From contig JAEWYO010000052.1 in assembly GCA_023395595.1 (NCBI GenBank), forward strand, positions 1 through 64,000: a DNA stretch of 64,000 bases, in the 5' to 3' direction. This DNA comes from Bacillota bacterium (GTDB lineage Bacteria > Bacillota > Clostridia > Christensenellales > CAG-138). The notes under the pieces are model-generated. The model searched no databases. It was not told the DNA's origin and worked only from the letters and a program-made list of their open reading frames with translations. The translations under genes and the position numbers were made by a program. Below are positions 24,897 through 38,560 of this stretch, piece after piece; the stretch's first letter is position 1; each line of letters starts with the position of its first letter.

Positions 24897-25862
24897 TCAA
24901 TAAAGCCGGTAAAGCTCGTCCGCATGCGGTTCTTCGAGAATATTTCCGTCCACAAAGCTGGTATTGCCGACGATGGCTTTGCCGATCACGGCGGCGGGAA
25001 TGCCCGCTTTTTGCAGGGCGTTGCAAAGGGCCGCGCCGTCCTCGCAGGCGATAAGCAGGCTGCCGCTGCCGATGAGCCGGAGCGGATCGAGCGAGAGCGC
25101 CGCGCAGAGCGCACGCGTTTCCTCAAGAACAGGAATTTTCATAGAATCAATCTCTACCGAGCAGTGGTTGGCAAAGCCAAGCTCCCAGCTTGCGCCGAGC
25201 ACGCCGCCTTCGGTCACGTCGTGCATTGCAACTGCGCCGTTTCGCATTGCAATCCTGCTTTCGGGCACGATGCTGAGCTGTCCCGCCAGCTTGCACGCTG
25301 CTTGAATCTGTTTCGCAGAAACAGTCGAAACACGATCCGGAAAATCTTCCGCGAGGATAGTCGTTCCTTCCAAAGCGGCGTACTTCGTCATGACGATGTC
25401 GTCGCCGGGGCGCATCCCGCGCAAAACTTGATTGCGGCTTTGTCGCGCGATCACTGTTGCGCTTGTCACCGCGCGGGAGACGGCATCCGTCACCTCTGTG
25501 TGTCCGCCGAGAATATCCACGTTGGCGAGCTGCGCCGCCGCGGAAAGATCGTCGGCAATCTGCGCAATTTGCTCCATTGTGCCAGTTGTCGGCATCAGAA
25601 GCGTCACAAGCAGTCCAACCGGCTCAGCACCCGCGGCTGCCGCGTCGTTGCAGCTAACGTGAACGGTCAGTCGTCCAAGGTGCGCAACGCTCGCAGACGT
25701 GATCGGGTCACAGCTCAATACCAGTAAATCGCCGTCAAGATCGACCACGGCACAATCCTGCCCAATGGTGGGAGAGGAGAGCGATTCCGGTCGAACGCGG
25801 CGGAATTTTTTGAGTACCAGACGATCCAGATCGTCGTTGTCGAGTTTTCCAAGTCTAAGCAT
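24897..25862 (-). CDS. AIR synthase-related (PurM/HypE-fold) protein
   Basis: 321 residues with the two-domain PurM/HypE/ThiL fold: an N-terminal ATP-binding half (TIGQDCAVVDLDGDLLVLSCDPIT, VSCNDAAAAGAEPVGL, GGHTEVTD) and a C-terminal half with HDVTEGGVLGASWELGFANHCSVEID. The pattern fits the HypE-like 'AIR synthase-related' group, but no hyp genes for hydrogenase maturation are in the window, so hydrogenase maturation is not assumed. The ATG at 25862 follows GGAGAG; a TTG six codons upstream is unlikely because it lies in that site. It follows ligA by 24 bases and may be co-transcribed with it. Confidence 0.8.
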   Translation of the reverse strand: MLRLGKLDNDDLDRLVLKKFRRVRPESLSSPTIGQDCAVVDLDGDLLVLSCDPITSASVAHLGRLTVHVSCNDAAAAGAEPVGLLVTLLMPTTGTMEQIAQIADDLSAAAQLANVDILGGHTEVTDAVSRAVTSATVIARQSRNQVLRGMRPGDDIVMTKYAALEGTTILAEDFPDRVSTVSAKQIQAACKLAGQLSIVPESRIAMRNGAVAMHDVTEGGVLGASWELGFANHCSVEIDSMKIPVLEETRALCAALSLDPLRLIGSGSLLIACEDGAALCNALQKAGIPAAVIGKAIVGNTSFVDGNILEEPHADELYRLY

Positions 25863-25886
25863 GTATTTCTTTCTCTCCAAGTATTC

Positions 25887-30133
<4,247 letters not shown>

Positions 30134-30219
30134 GTTAGTCCCCCTGAAACAAATCAAGTTATTATACCATAGCGTTTGGCAGGCTAAAACCCGTTGCGAC
30201 GAAAATCAACAAAAAATCG

Positions 30220-30275
30220 TACAAACGTTTGTATTTTTGTTTCGCTTTACGAAACGGACGATTCTCTGCTATAAT
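30220..30275 (+). promoter_or_regulatory. pcrA-rdgB divergent control region with two palindromes
   Basis: A perfect 14-base palindrome TACAAACGTTTGTA lies at 30220-30233. A second inverted repeat GTTTCG-N5-CGAAAC spans 30239-30255 over the -35 area. TTACGA (30247-30252), a 17-base spacer and TATAAT (30270-30275) form a promoter whose start should fall at about the rdgB ATG (30282). Confidence 0.6.
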
Positions 30276-30281
30276 CTGCCC

Positions 30282-30878
30282 ATGAAATTGATTATTGCAT
30301 CCAACAATGCGCACAAGATGCGCGAAATTTCCGAAATCCTTGGCACAGAATTTCCGGACATGATGACGCTCAAACAGGCAGGGCTGGAGATTGATGTGGT
30401 TGAGGACGGCGACACCTTTGCGGCAAACGCGATCAAGAAAGCGGAAGAAATTCGCCTTGCCTCCGGTTTTCCCGCCGCACTTGCGGACGACAGCGGGTTG
30501 ATCGTGGACGCGCTTGGCGGCGCGCCGGGTGTTTACAGCGCGCGTTATGCGGGAGATGGACACGACGACGCGGCAAACAACGCAAAGCTGATGCGCGATA
30601 TGGCGGGTGTTCCGGCCGAACAACGCACCTGCCGGTTTGCTTCCGCCGTTGCTCTTGCGCGCGAGGGAAGAAAGACCATCTGCGTGATGGGATATGCGGA
30701 AGGGCTTCTTTTGACCGAGGCAAGCGGCGCAAACGGGTTCGGCTATGATCCATATTTCTTTTTTCCGCCGATGGGCAAATCTTTTGCCGAACTCAGCGCG
30801 GACGAGAAGAATTCCGTTAGCCACAGGAAGCACGCGCTGGAAGCGCTGCTGGACGAACTGAGGCAGGAGAAAGAATGA
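30282..30878 (+). CDS. rdgB: XTP/dITP diphosphatase (non-canonical purine NTP pyrophosphatase)
   Basis: 198 residues of the Ham1/RdgB family, which hydrolyses ITP, dITP and XTP so that deaminated purines are not incorporated. Blocks: IIASNNAHKMREISEIL at the N-terminus, DDSGLIVDALGGAPGVYSARYAG, and GANGFGYDPYFFFPP with SHRKHAL near the end. The ATG at 30282 matches the family N-terminus exactly, but there is no ribosome-binding site and a TATAAT box ends 6 bases before it, suggesting a leaderless mRNA. Its stop overlaps the next gene (ATGA). Confidence 0.95.
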   Translation: MKLIIASNNAHKMREISEILGTEFPDMMTLKQAGLEIDVVEDGDTFAANAIKKAEEIRLASGFPAALADDSGLIVDALGGAPGVYSARYAGDGHDDAANNAKLMRDMAGVPAEQRTCRFASAVALAREGRKTICVMGYAEGLLLTEASGANGFGYDPYFFFPPMGKSFAELSADEKNSVSHRKHALEALLDELRQEKE

Positions 30879-31348
30879 AACGCATCGCGGTGTTTGCGGA
30901 CACGCACAACATGTTTTCCCGCCTGCCGCTGGCGCTGGAGCGGCTGGGCAAGGTGGACATGCTCTTTCACTTGGGTGATTTTGCAATCGACGCGGAGCGG
31001 ATTGCCGCAGAATTGGGCGACGTGCCGTATTTTTCCGTCAAGGGTAATAATGACAGCGGAAGCATCTATCCACGCATGCGCATTGAGCGCGTTGAGGATG
31101 TCTGGATCATGCTGGTGCATGGGGATGGCTATCATACGCTTTATCAGATGAGCGACAAGGCGCGCGAGAACAAGTGCGCGGCGGTGCTTTTCGGACACAC
31201 GCATGTGCCGCTGCTGCAAGCAGACGGGGAAGTGCTGATTGTCAATCCCGGCAGTATCTCGCTGCCGCGGCAAGGGAGCAAGCCTTCCTGCGCGCTGCTG
31301 GAAGTGGACGGCAAGGACATCAATGTCAAGATGCTTCCGCTTACATAA
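30875..31348 (+). CDS. YfcE/MJ0936-type metallophosphoesterase
   Basis: 157 residues of the calcineurin-like phosphoesterase fold. Metal-binding motifs: ADTHN, H-L-G-D (FHLGDFAID), VKGNNDSG, MLVHGDGY and GHTHVP. Members hydrolyse phosphodiesters in vitro; the physiological substrate is unknown. The start overlaps the rdgB stop by 4 bases, and the rdgB-yfcE pairing is common in Firmicutes, which hints at nucleotide housekeeping. Confidence 0.9.
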   Translation: MKRIAVFADTHNMFSRLPLALERLGKVDMLFHLGDFAIDAERIAAELGDVPYFSVKGNNDSGSIYPRMRIERVEDVWIMLVHGDGYHTLYQMSDKARENKCAAVLFGHTHVPLLQADGEVLIVNPGSISLPRQGSKPSCALLEVDGKDINVKMLPLT

Positions 31349-31410
31349 TTCTTTATCACTTTGAGAAAGCAGAATCCTTTTTCTGCTTAAACATAACCTT
31401 AGAAAAGCAA

Positions 31411-31440
31411 AAACCTCTCGCACAATAGCGGGAGGTTTGT
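31411..31440. terminator. Bidirectional terminator between yfcE-like gene and scpB
   Basis: AAACCTCTCGC (31411-31421), loop ACAATA, GCGGGAGGTTT (31428-31438) with G-T pairs, then GTTTA. The A-run before the stem (31401-31413) serves the minus strand. Confidence 0.75.
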
Positions 31441-31456
31441 TTATGCATCTTTTGGA

Positions 31457-32050
31457 TTATACTACGGGGATTTCTTCGGAGCTGTCTTCAATGATTTCCT
31501 GCGAGTAATGTTGAAAATTGGGCATCTCATCGACGGTGTGAATCCCGAACTGGCGGAGAAACTTGTCCGTGGTGCCAAAGAGCGTCGGGTGTCCGACCAC
31601 ATCTTTGCGACCAACTTCGACGATTAGGCCGAGTTTTTGCAGTTGTGTGACCGCATAGTCACAGCGCACGCCGCGCACACGCTCCACATCCGCTCGGGTC
31701 ACGGGCTGACGGTAGGCGATCACGGCGAGGGTTTCGAGGAGGGATTGAGATACGCTCTTGGTCTCGTCGGGATTCACCAGTTGCTTGACTTCTTCGATGT
31801 AGTCCCGGTTGCTGACGAGCTGCGCCGTGTCGTGGGTGACAAGCAGTTGCACACCGCGCCCTTCCAAGCGATAGGAATATTCCATCTCGGAGAGCAGGTT
31901 GCGTGTCTTTGGCGTTGCAAGATCGAGTACACGCGCAAGCTCCGTAATCGCGACAGGATCACCTGCGACAAAGAGCATGCATTCAATCTTGTGTCGAAGC
32001 ACTTGCTCGTTTCTGTTCTCTTGTTTGGCTTCTTCGGTTCTCTCTTCCAT
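31457..32050 (-). CDS. scpB: Segregation and condensation protein B
   Basis: 197 residues. A kleisin-interacting winged-helix protein of the SMC-ScpAB condensin. Typical blocks: IECMLFVAGDPVAITELARVLDL, the conserved ETLAVIAYRQPVTRADVERVRGV, and GRKDVVGHPTLFGTTDKFLRQFG. The ATG at 32050 follows GAGGG; earlier in-frame starts lack a ribosome site. It is downstream of scpA by 60 bases in the standard order. Confidence 0.96.
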   Translation of the reverse strand: MEERTEEAKQENRNEQVLRHKIECMLFVAGDPVAITELARVLDLATPKTRNLLSEMEYSYRLEGRGVQLLVTHDTAQLVSNRDYIEEVKQLVNPDETKSVSQSLLETLAVIAYRQPVTRADVERVRGVRCDYAVTQLQKLGLIVEVGRKDVVGHPTLFGTTDKFLRQFGIHTVDEMPNFQHYSQEIIEDSSEEIPVV

Positions 32051-32110
32051 TATACCCTCATATACCATCAATTATTCGCTCTTGATCTTGGGTTGCGATC
32101 ATAGAGGAAC

Positions 32111-32881
32111 TCAATCTTCCGATTCATCCATGTATTCATAATTATCGTCGTCGAGAAGGAGCTTGTCTGCGCTGATATGAATCGGCGCAAACGGCGCTTT
32201 TTGTTTGAGAAGGATTTCGCCGCGCGCGATCATCTCCAAGAGAGCCATAAATGTGGAGATAATTTCTGTGCGCTCCGCGTTTTCGTCAAACAACTCTTCA
32301 AACGAAACCGCGTGCTTTTCAAGCAGGACGGCGCGAATTTTCGCCGTTTGGGATCGCACGGTGTAGCGATCCGGGTTGACGTGCTGGGAGCGAATGACCT
32401 CCGGCTCGTCCTTTTTGCGCGCCAGCATCTCAAGAAATGCGGCAAAGAGCCCGTCCATAGTTGCGCCGTCAAGCGCGACTTCCTTTGGCGGAAGCGGAAT
32501 ATCTTCCGGCAGGCGTGTGTGACTGTTCTTTGCGCCTTCGAAAAGGGTTTTTAGCTGTTCGCTCGCTTCCTTAAACGCCTTATAGTCTCGAAGTTGCCGA
32601 ATCAGCAGCGTCTCCGGGTCTTCCTCCGCTTCGTCTTCCTTCGGCGGGCGGGGCAGGAGTTGCCTGCTTTTGATGTAGAGCAGCGTTGCCGCCATGGTTA
32701 AAAATTCGCTTGCCGTGTCCATATCCAACTCGTCCAGTTGATTCATATAGGAAAGATACTGCGCCGTGATCTCGGAGACGAAGATGTCCTTGACATCCAG
32801 TTCGGCTTCTTCGATCAGGTGCAGCAGCAAGTCGAGCGGTCCTTCAAACTGTTGGAGTTGTACGGTATACGGCATTTGCAT
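32111..32881 (-). CDS. scpA: Segregation and condensation protein A (kleisin)
   Basis: 256 residues. The N-terminal kleisin helix region reads FEGPLDLLLHLIEEAELDVKDIFVSEITAQYL, followed by EFLTMAATLLYIKSRQLLP, and a C-terminal winged helix with FMALLEMIARGEILLKQ. It bridges SMC heads in chromosome condensation. Two ATGs (32881 and 32875) are possible; AAGGA is better spaced for the second. It lies 22 bases after the M50 protease gene. Confidence 0.96.
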   Translation of the reverse strand: MQMPYTVQLQQFEGPLDLLLHLIEEAELDVKDIFVSEITAQYLSYMNQLDELDMDTASEFLTMAATLLYIKSRQLLPRPPKEDEAEEDPETLLIRQLRDYKAFKEASEQLKTLFEGAKNSHTRLPEDIPLPPKEVALDGATMDGLFAAFLEMLARKKDEPEVIRSQHVNPDRYTVRSQTAKIRAVLLEKHAVSFEELFDENAERTEIISTFMALLEMIARGEILLKQKAPFAPIHISADKLLLDDDNYEYMDESED

Positions 32882-32903
32882 TCCTTGCAGGTTTTTGTTA
32901 TTT

Positions 32904-33557
32904 TTACAGCAGATTGATCAGCCAGACGGCGACGGAGAAGAAGCCGCTGGAGATGCCGGAGATCAAGTATCCGAGAATAAAGGACGTCGCGCCGGAGATG
33001 ATGAGCCCCAGCAGGATGATCTGGCCATACTGTCGCAGAAACATGAACACGCGCGGAATCTTATGCATCAGCAGGCTCTCCGCAACATGGGAACCATCGA
33101 GAGGATAGATCGGGATCAGGTTGAAGACCGCCAGTGTCAGGTTAATCGTGATGATCGACCCAATAATGCTCATGAACGCTTCGTTTGTCGCAAGACCCCA
33201 CTTGAGAATGCCCGCAACGTAGACAAATGAGAACAAAAACGCAACGACAAGGTTGGTCACGATTCCCGCGAGGGAAACAATGATATCATCCCGTCGATAG
33301 TTCTTGAAGTTGCGCGGTGTGACCGGCACAGGCTTTGCCCAGCCGAAGCCGACCAGCAGAAGCATCGCAAATCCGATGGGGTCAATGTGCGCAAGCGGGT
33401 TAAGGGTCATACGCCCGAGGTTCTTCGCCGTCGGGTCGCCGAGGCGATTGGCCGCATAGGCATGTGCCCATTCATGGACGGTCAAACCGATGAGGATCGC
33501 TGGCAGCACATAAAGAAACTGCAACGGGTTTTGAAAAAGTTGAGCGAGACGTGACAA
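32904..33557 (-). CDS. Site-2 protease family (M50) membrane metalloprotease
   Basis: 217 residues with about five membrane segments. Zinc motif HEWAHA in the first segment and the third ligand in NLIPIYPLDGSH. This compact type lacks a PDZ domain and resembles the YwhC/S2P-M50A group often found next to scpA in Firmicutes; the substrate is unknown. The start is TTG at 33557 after GGGAGA. The 3' end is complete (WLINLL). Confidence 0.93.
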   Translation of the reverse strand: MSRLAQLFQNPLQFLYVLPAILIGLTVHEWAHAYAANRLGDPTAKNLGRMTLNPLAHIDPIGFAMLLLVGFGWAKPVPVTPRNFKNYRRDDIIVSLAGIVTNLVVAFLFSFVYVAGILKWGLATNEAFMSIIGSIITINLTLAVFNLIPIYPLDGSHVAESLLMHKIPRVFMFLRQYGQIILLGLIISGATSFILGYLISGISSGFFSVAVWLINLL

Positions 33558-33749
33558 AATCGCGTTCTCCCTTCCTGATATTTCTTAAAAATGTAACGTT
33601 CGTGATGCGATGTTTTATGAATCACAACGAAATCGTTGCCACAATTATACGCGAACGGGCAAGCGAACGCAATCAACCGAAACTGCACCGACGGATTTTC
33701 CACAGACTGTTCACAAAGAAACACCGTCAAACATGATGCTGCCGCAATT

Positions 33750-35453
33750 CTATTTTTGCTCCGCGTGTTCGCGCAGACGCTGAATCAGCGCGGTGTCCGG
33801 CGTGACATACAGCGTTCGATTGGTGGAGTAAATCACCATACCCGGGCGCGCACCAGAGGGCTTTTTGACGAATTTTCGCGGCGTGTAATCGATTGGAACA
33901 CCTGCGGACGAGCGGAATTGCGAATAGTATGCCGCAAGGTTTGCCGCCTCGCGGAGCGTGCTCTCCGGCGGTTCGCCTTCAAAATCGATGATGACGTGCG
34001 AACCCGGAATATTCTTTGCATGCAGCCAGATGTTTTCCGAGTGCGCGGCTTGCAGCGTCAGCGCGTCATTTTGACGGTTGTTTTTGCCGACATAAATGAC
34101 GATTCCATCGCTTGAGACAAAGCGCATCGGTGCGGAAGATTTGTTCGCGGGCTTTGCCGCCTGCGCTTTCTCCGGGCGGAGATAGCGTTCCCGAATCAGT
34201 TCGTCTTTGATCTCGCTGAGTTCATAGAGCGTGTCGCATTTATCAATGTTTTCGAGCTGGCCTTCCAGATAGGCAATCTCGCTTGCAAGACCTTCCACTT
34301 GGCCTTCGGCATACGCTTTGCCGAGTTTACCTTTTCGGTAGAGCTTGAAATATTTCTTTGCGTTGTCCTGCGCGTTGAGTGCAGGATCGAGGGCGATGAT
34401 GCGCTTTGCGGGCGGATCGACAAAATAATCGTCCACGACGAGTTCTGTCATGCCGGGCTTTGCAAGATGCAGGTTGGCGAGGATGAGTTCTCCGCTGATG
34501 CGGGCGGTGTCATGCGCGTCGCTTTGTTGAATCGTCTCCAGAAACGCGGCATACTTGTTCTGCGCGCGGCTGAGCGCGGTGGAGACCGTGTGCCGGAGCG
34601 CGGCGCCATGACGCCGGATGCGGACGATCTGGTCGCGGTCGGCATAGTAACGATCCAACGCATCGCTCATGCTCGCGGCTGGCTCGATTTTTGCGTAGAG
34701 ATTGGCGGGCACAAACGGTAGCGCGACTACGGGCTCACCGTCTTGATTCAACGCGACACATGGCGCGTAGTTGCCGGATTTCATTGATTGCAGCAACGAA
34801 TAGAGTGCGGCGGGGGATTGCGCCGCCGAAAGCAAGGCGATTGCACTCTGCTTCGAGACACCGTCATACGACGCGGTCATCGCGCGAACTGGATCACTGG
34901 AAGCAAAGACCACGTCAAACGATTCTTTCTGCGCCGCAAACGGATCGAACTTGTTTTGCGAGACAATAGGCTCATAGGGGAAGCCAGGCAGGAGGATGCG
35001 TGCGCCGTCGTTGTTGGCGGAGACACGGCGGAGACAATCGACAATCGCGCCAGACGGCTCCAACAGCAAAAAATTGCCGTGCTTTCCGGTGAGTTCGATG
35101 ATCAGTCGAAGCGATACCTCGTCAAACAACTCGTTTCGCGCGAGGATGACGATTTCGCAGACGCGATCCGCGCCGATTTGGCGAATTGAGCAAATACGTC
35201 CGCCGATGAGACGACGGCGCAGCAGCATGCAAAACGCAGGTGCGTTCATCGGGTTGTCAAAAGAGCGGCTGGTGAGCTGAATGCGCCCGTTTTCGGGGTG
35301 CGTGCTGACAAGTAATTTCAAATTCGCATTGTTTGCCCGCACAACAAAGAGCAGCAAGTCCTTTTCGGGCTGCTGCACCTTGTCAATCTTTCCGCCGATG
35401 AGCGGTTGCAGTTCGTGAATCACCGCGCCAAGCGCGATGCCGTCCATTGCCAT
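33750..35453 (-). CDS. rqcH: Ribosome quality control factor RqcH (NFACT/Rqc2 homologue)
   Basis: 567 residues. RqcH binds obstructed 50S subunits with peptidyl-tRNA and recruits alanyl-tRNA to build C-terminal Ala tails. The NFACT-N domain starts MAMDGIALGAVIHEL and includes GGKIDKVQQP and the LTGKHGNFLLL block. A coiled-coil middle lies at about 270-430. The NFACT-R domain carries DGIVIYVGKNNRQNDALTLQAAHSENIWLHAKNIPGSHVII. Formerly annotated as fibronectin-binding protein. It is preceded by yerC. Confidence 0.95.
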   Translation of the reverse strand: MAMDGIALGAVIHELQPLIGGKIDKVQQPEKDLLLFVVRANNANLKLLVSTHPENGRIQLTSRSFDNPMNAPAFCMLLRRRLIGGRICSIRQIGADRVCEIVILARNELFDEVSLRLIIELTGKHGNFLLLEPSGAIVDCLRRVSANNDGARILLPGFPYEPIVSQNKFDPFAAQKESFDVVFASSDPVRAMTASYDGVSKQSAIALLSAAQSPAALYSLLQSMKSGNYAPCVALNQDGEPVVALPFVPANLYAKIEPAASMSDALDRYYADRDQIVRIRRHGAALRHTVSTALSRAQNKYAAFLETIQQSDAHDTARISGELILANLHLAKPGMTELVVDDYFVDPPAKRIIALDPALNAQDNAKKYFKLYRKGKLGKAYAEGQVEGLASEIAYLEGQLENIDKCDTLYELSEIKDELIRERYLRPEKAQAAKPANKSSAPMRFVSSDGIVIYVGKNNRQNDALTLQAAHSENIWLHAKNIPGSHVIIDFEGEPPESTLREAANLAAYYSQFRSSAGVPIDYTPRKFVKKPSGARPGMVIYSTNRTLYVTPDTALIQRLREHAEQK

Positions 35454-35507
35454 TGGTTGTTATTACTCCGTTTTCTGTTGAGAGGTATATCTAGCGAGAA
35501 GCGAAGC

Positions 35508-35810
35508 TTACTCCGGTTTCTTAAAACGGTCAAGAATCAATCGATACCCGCCCGCACCGTATTCCAGACAGCGGTTCACACGGCTGATGGTCGCGCTGGA
35601 CGCATTAAACCGATGCGCAATGTCCTGATAAGTTTCGCCTGCGTCAAGCTGCCGCGCAACCTGCCAGCGCTGCGCCATAGCCTGCAATTCATTGATGGTG
35701 CACATGTCTTCAAAGAATTGATAGCACTCCGAAAGGTCGCGCAGGGAGAGAATCGCATGAAACACGTCGTCCAATTCTTCGCTGTTGAGCCTGGAAACAT
35801 ATGCGTCCAT
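35508..35810 (-). CDS. YerC/YecD family TrpR-related regulator
   Basis: 100 residues of the TrpR-like helix-turn-helix family: ELQAMAQRWQVARQLDAGETYQDIAHRFNASSATISRVNRCLEYGAGGYRLIL. Expected to bind DNA as a dimer; in some Firmicutes its relatives are near aromatic amino acid genes, but none is visible here. The ATG at 35810 follows AAAGGTGA; an in-frame upstream start lacks support. Confidence 0.9.
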   Translation of the reverse strand: MDAYVSRLNSEELDDVFHAILSLRDLSECYQFFEDMCTINELQAMAQRWQVARQLDAGETYQDIAHRFNASSATISRVNRCLEYGAGGYRLILDRFKKPE

Positions 35811-35894
35811 AGAAGGATCACCTTTCGTTTGCGGAGTGTCGTAGTGCTCTTTGATCAATATGCATCTATTTTATTCGCTTTCATACTGGAAAGC

Positions 35895-35925
35895 AAGAAA
35901 AAAGGGCATACCCTATGGTATGCCC
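35895..35925 (-). terminator. Rho-independent terminator after rpsT
   Basis: On the minus strand GGGCATACC, loop ATAG, GGTATGCCC, followed by TTTTTTCTTG. Nine perfect base pairs. Confidence 0.9.
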
Positions 35926-35947
35926 AAAGTTGAAAACCGAACTGGGG

Positions 35948-36211
35948 TTACAGAGCCGCAGCGCGCTTTTTTGCCAACTGCGCTTTTTTGCGGGCGGCAG
36001 CATTCTTGTGGATCATGCCCTTAGCGGCAGCATGATCAACTGTGCTGACGGCCGTCAAATACGCTTTTTCGGATGCGGCAGAGTCCCCGACCTGCAGAGC
36101 TTCATCAAAGCGGCGGATAGTCGTCTTCAGTTCGGACTTGGCCGCGCGATTATTCAGCGTCTGCTTCGCGGTGATTTTGACACGCTTCATGGCGGACTTG
36201 ATGTTTGCCAA
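35948..36211 (-). CDS. rpsT: 30S ribosomal protein S20
   Basis: 87 residues, highly basic helical-hairpin protein of the small subunit: ANIKSAMKRVKITAKQTLNNRAAKSELKT and the C-terminal KGMIHKNAAARKKAQLAKKRAA. It begins with TTG at 36211, five to six bases after GGGGTGA. A UUG start is also used by E. coli rpsT, where it matters for autogenous control, so the rare start may be functional here. It has its own promoter and strong terminator. Confidence 0.97.
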   Translation of the reverse strand: MANIKSAMKRVKITAKQTLNNRAAKSELKTTIRRFDEALQVGDSAASEKAYLTAVSTVDHAAAKGMIHKNAAARKKAQLAKKRAAAL

Positions 36212-36440
36212 AACAATTCACCCCCTATTTCAGTCTCACATTTCATTCGAACAGAAGTTAGTTTAGCATACCACGCGGGATAATGCAAGCAAAATATTGC
36301 GTTTGCACGTAAACGCGAAGTGACACAACACGGGATCATTCCGATCAAACTCTTACTTATTATAATGCGCTTGCGTGATAATGTTGCAAGGATTTCTGAT
36401 CACGGAAGGACATTTTCACATTTTCGTTGCATTTTCAAAG
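36212..36440. other. rpsT-groES intergenic region
   Basis: No gene is seen. The rpsT promoter and leader (36212-36288) are at the left, and the groE promoter follows at 36441. An AT-rich stretch of about 150 bases between them shows no convincing structure beyond scattered A/T runs. Confidence 0.5.
36260..36288 (-). promoter_or_regulatory. rpsT promoter
   Basis: On the minus strand TTGCAT (36288-36283), a 17-base spacer and TAAACT (36265-36260), giving a leader of about 45 bases before the TTG start. Confidence 0.5.
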
Positions 36441-36468
36441 TTGACGCGTCGAGCAATCGTGGTATAAT
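36441..36468 (+). promoter_or_regulatory. groESL promoter
   Basis: TTGACG (36441-36446), a 16-base spacer and TATAAT (36463-36468); transcription should begin at about 36475, just before the CIRCE element. Confidence 0.85.
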
Positions 36469-36479
36469 TGTTCTCGTGA

Positions 36480-36506
36480 TTAGCACTCAACAAAAAAGAG
36501 TGCTAA
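36480..36506 (+). promoter_or_regulatory. CIRCE operator (HrcA-binding site)
   Basis: TTAGCACTC (36480-36488), nine bases, GAGTGCTAA (36498-36506): a perfect match to the CIRCE consensus. HrcA bound here represses groESL until heat shock or misfolded protein titrates GroEL. Confidence 0.97.
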
Positions 36507-36548
36507 CAAGCTGAAAAATAACTATACTACATAGGAGGCGAAACTCGT

Positions 36549-36833
36549 ATGAAACTGAAACCTTTGGCCGATCGCGTTGTTGTTATCAGCATCGAGAACG
36601 AAGAGGTTGTCAAGGGCGGCATCGTGTTGCCGACCGCAGCAAAGGAAAAACCGCAGATGGCTCAAGTGATCTCGGTTGGCCCCGGCGGAGTTGTGGACGG
36701 CAAAGAAGTCGTCATGTATGTCAAAGCGGGTGACAAAGTGATCTGTTCCAAGTATTCGGGCACTGAAGTCAAGCTGGATGACAAAGAATACCTCATCGTC
36801 CGTCAGAGCGATATTCTCGCGGTCGTAGAATAA
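36549..36833 (+). CDS. groES: Co-chaperonin GroES
   Basis: 94 residues, standard length. N-terminal KLKPLADRVVV, the mobile-loop region with GGIVLPTAAKEKPQM, and the C-terminal KEYLIVRQSDILAV. It caps the GroEL ring. The start follows AGGAGGCG. It is transcribed with groEL (18-base gap) from the CIRCE promoter. Confidence 0.98.
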   Translation: MKLKPLADRVVVISIENEEVVKGGIVLPTAAKEKPQMAQVISVGPGGVVDGKEVVMYVKAGDKVICSKYSGTEVKLDDKEYLIVRQSDILAVVE

Positions 36834-36848
36834 TTCAGGAGGAAATGA

Positions 36849-38480
<1,632 letters not shown>

Positions 38481-38504
38481 AAGAAAACAGTACAAGCAAA
38501 ATCA

Positions 38505-38540
38505 AAAGAGAGCATGGAGAAAATCCGTGCTCTCTTTGTT
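38505..38540. terminator. Bidirectional terminator between groEL and vanW-like gene
   Basis: AAAGAGAGCATGG (38505-38517) with CCGTGCTCTCTTT (38525-38537), one G-T pair, followed by GTTTTG. T-rich bases also follow on the minus strand. Confidence 0.85.
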
Positions 38541-38560
38541 TTGCAAGATGATAGCAGCCC

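Noticed and set aside
30220..30233. Interpretation of the palindrome as a LexA/SOS box
   Set aside because: It lacks the CGAAC-N4-GTTCG arrangement; AAAC and GTTT abut without the four-base spacer.
31366..31388. Hairpin AGCAGAA/TTCTGCT after the YfcE-like gene as the main terminator
   Set aside because: It has no T-run on the plus strand; the hairpin at 31411-31438 is the better terminator.
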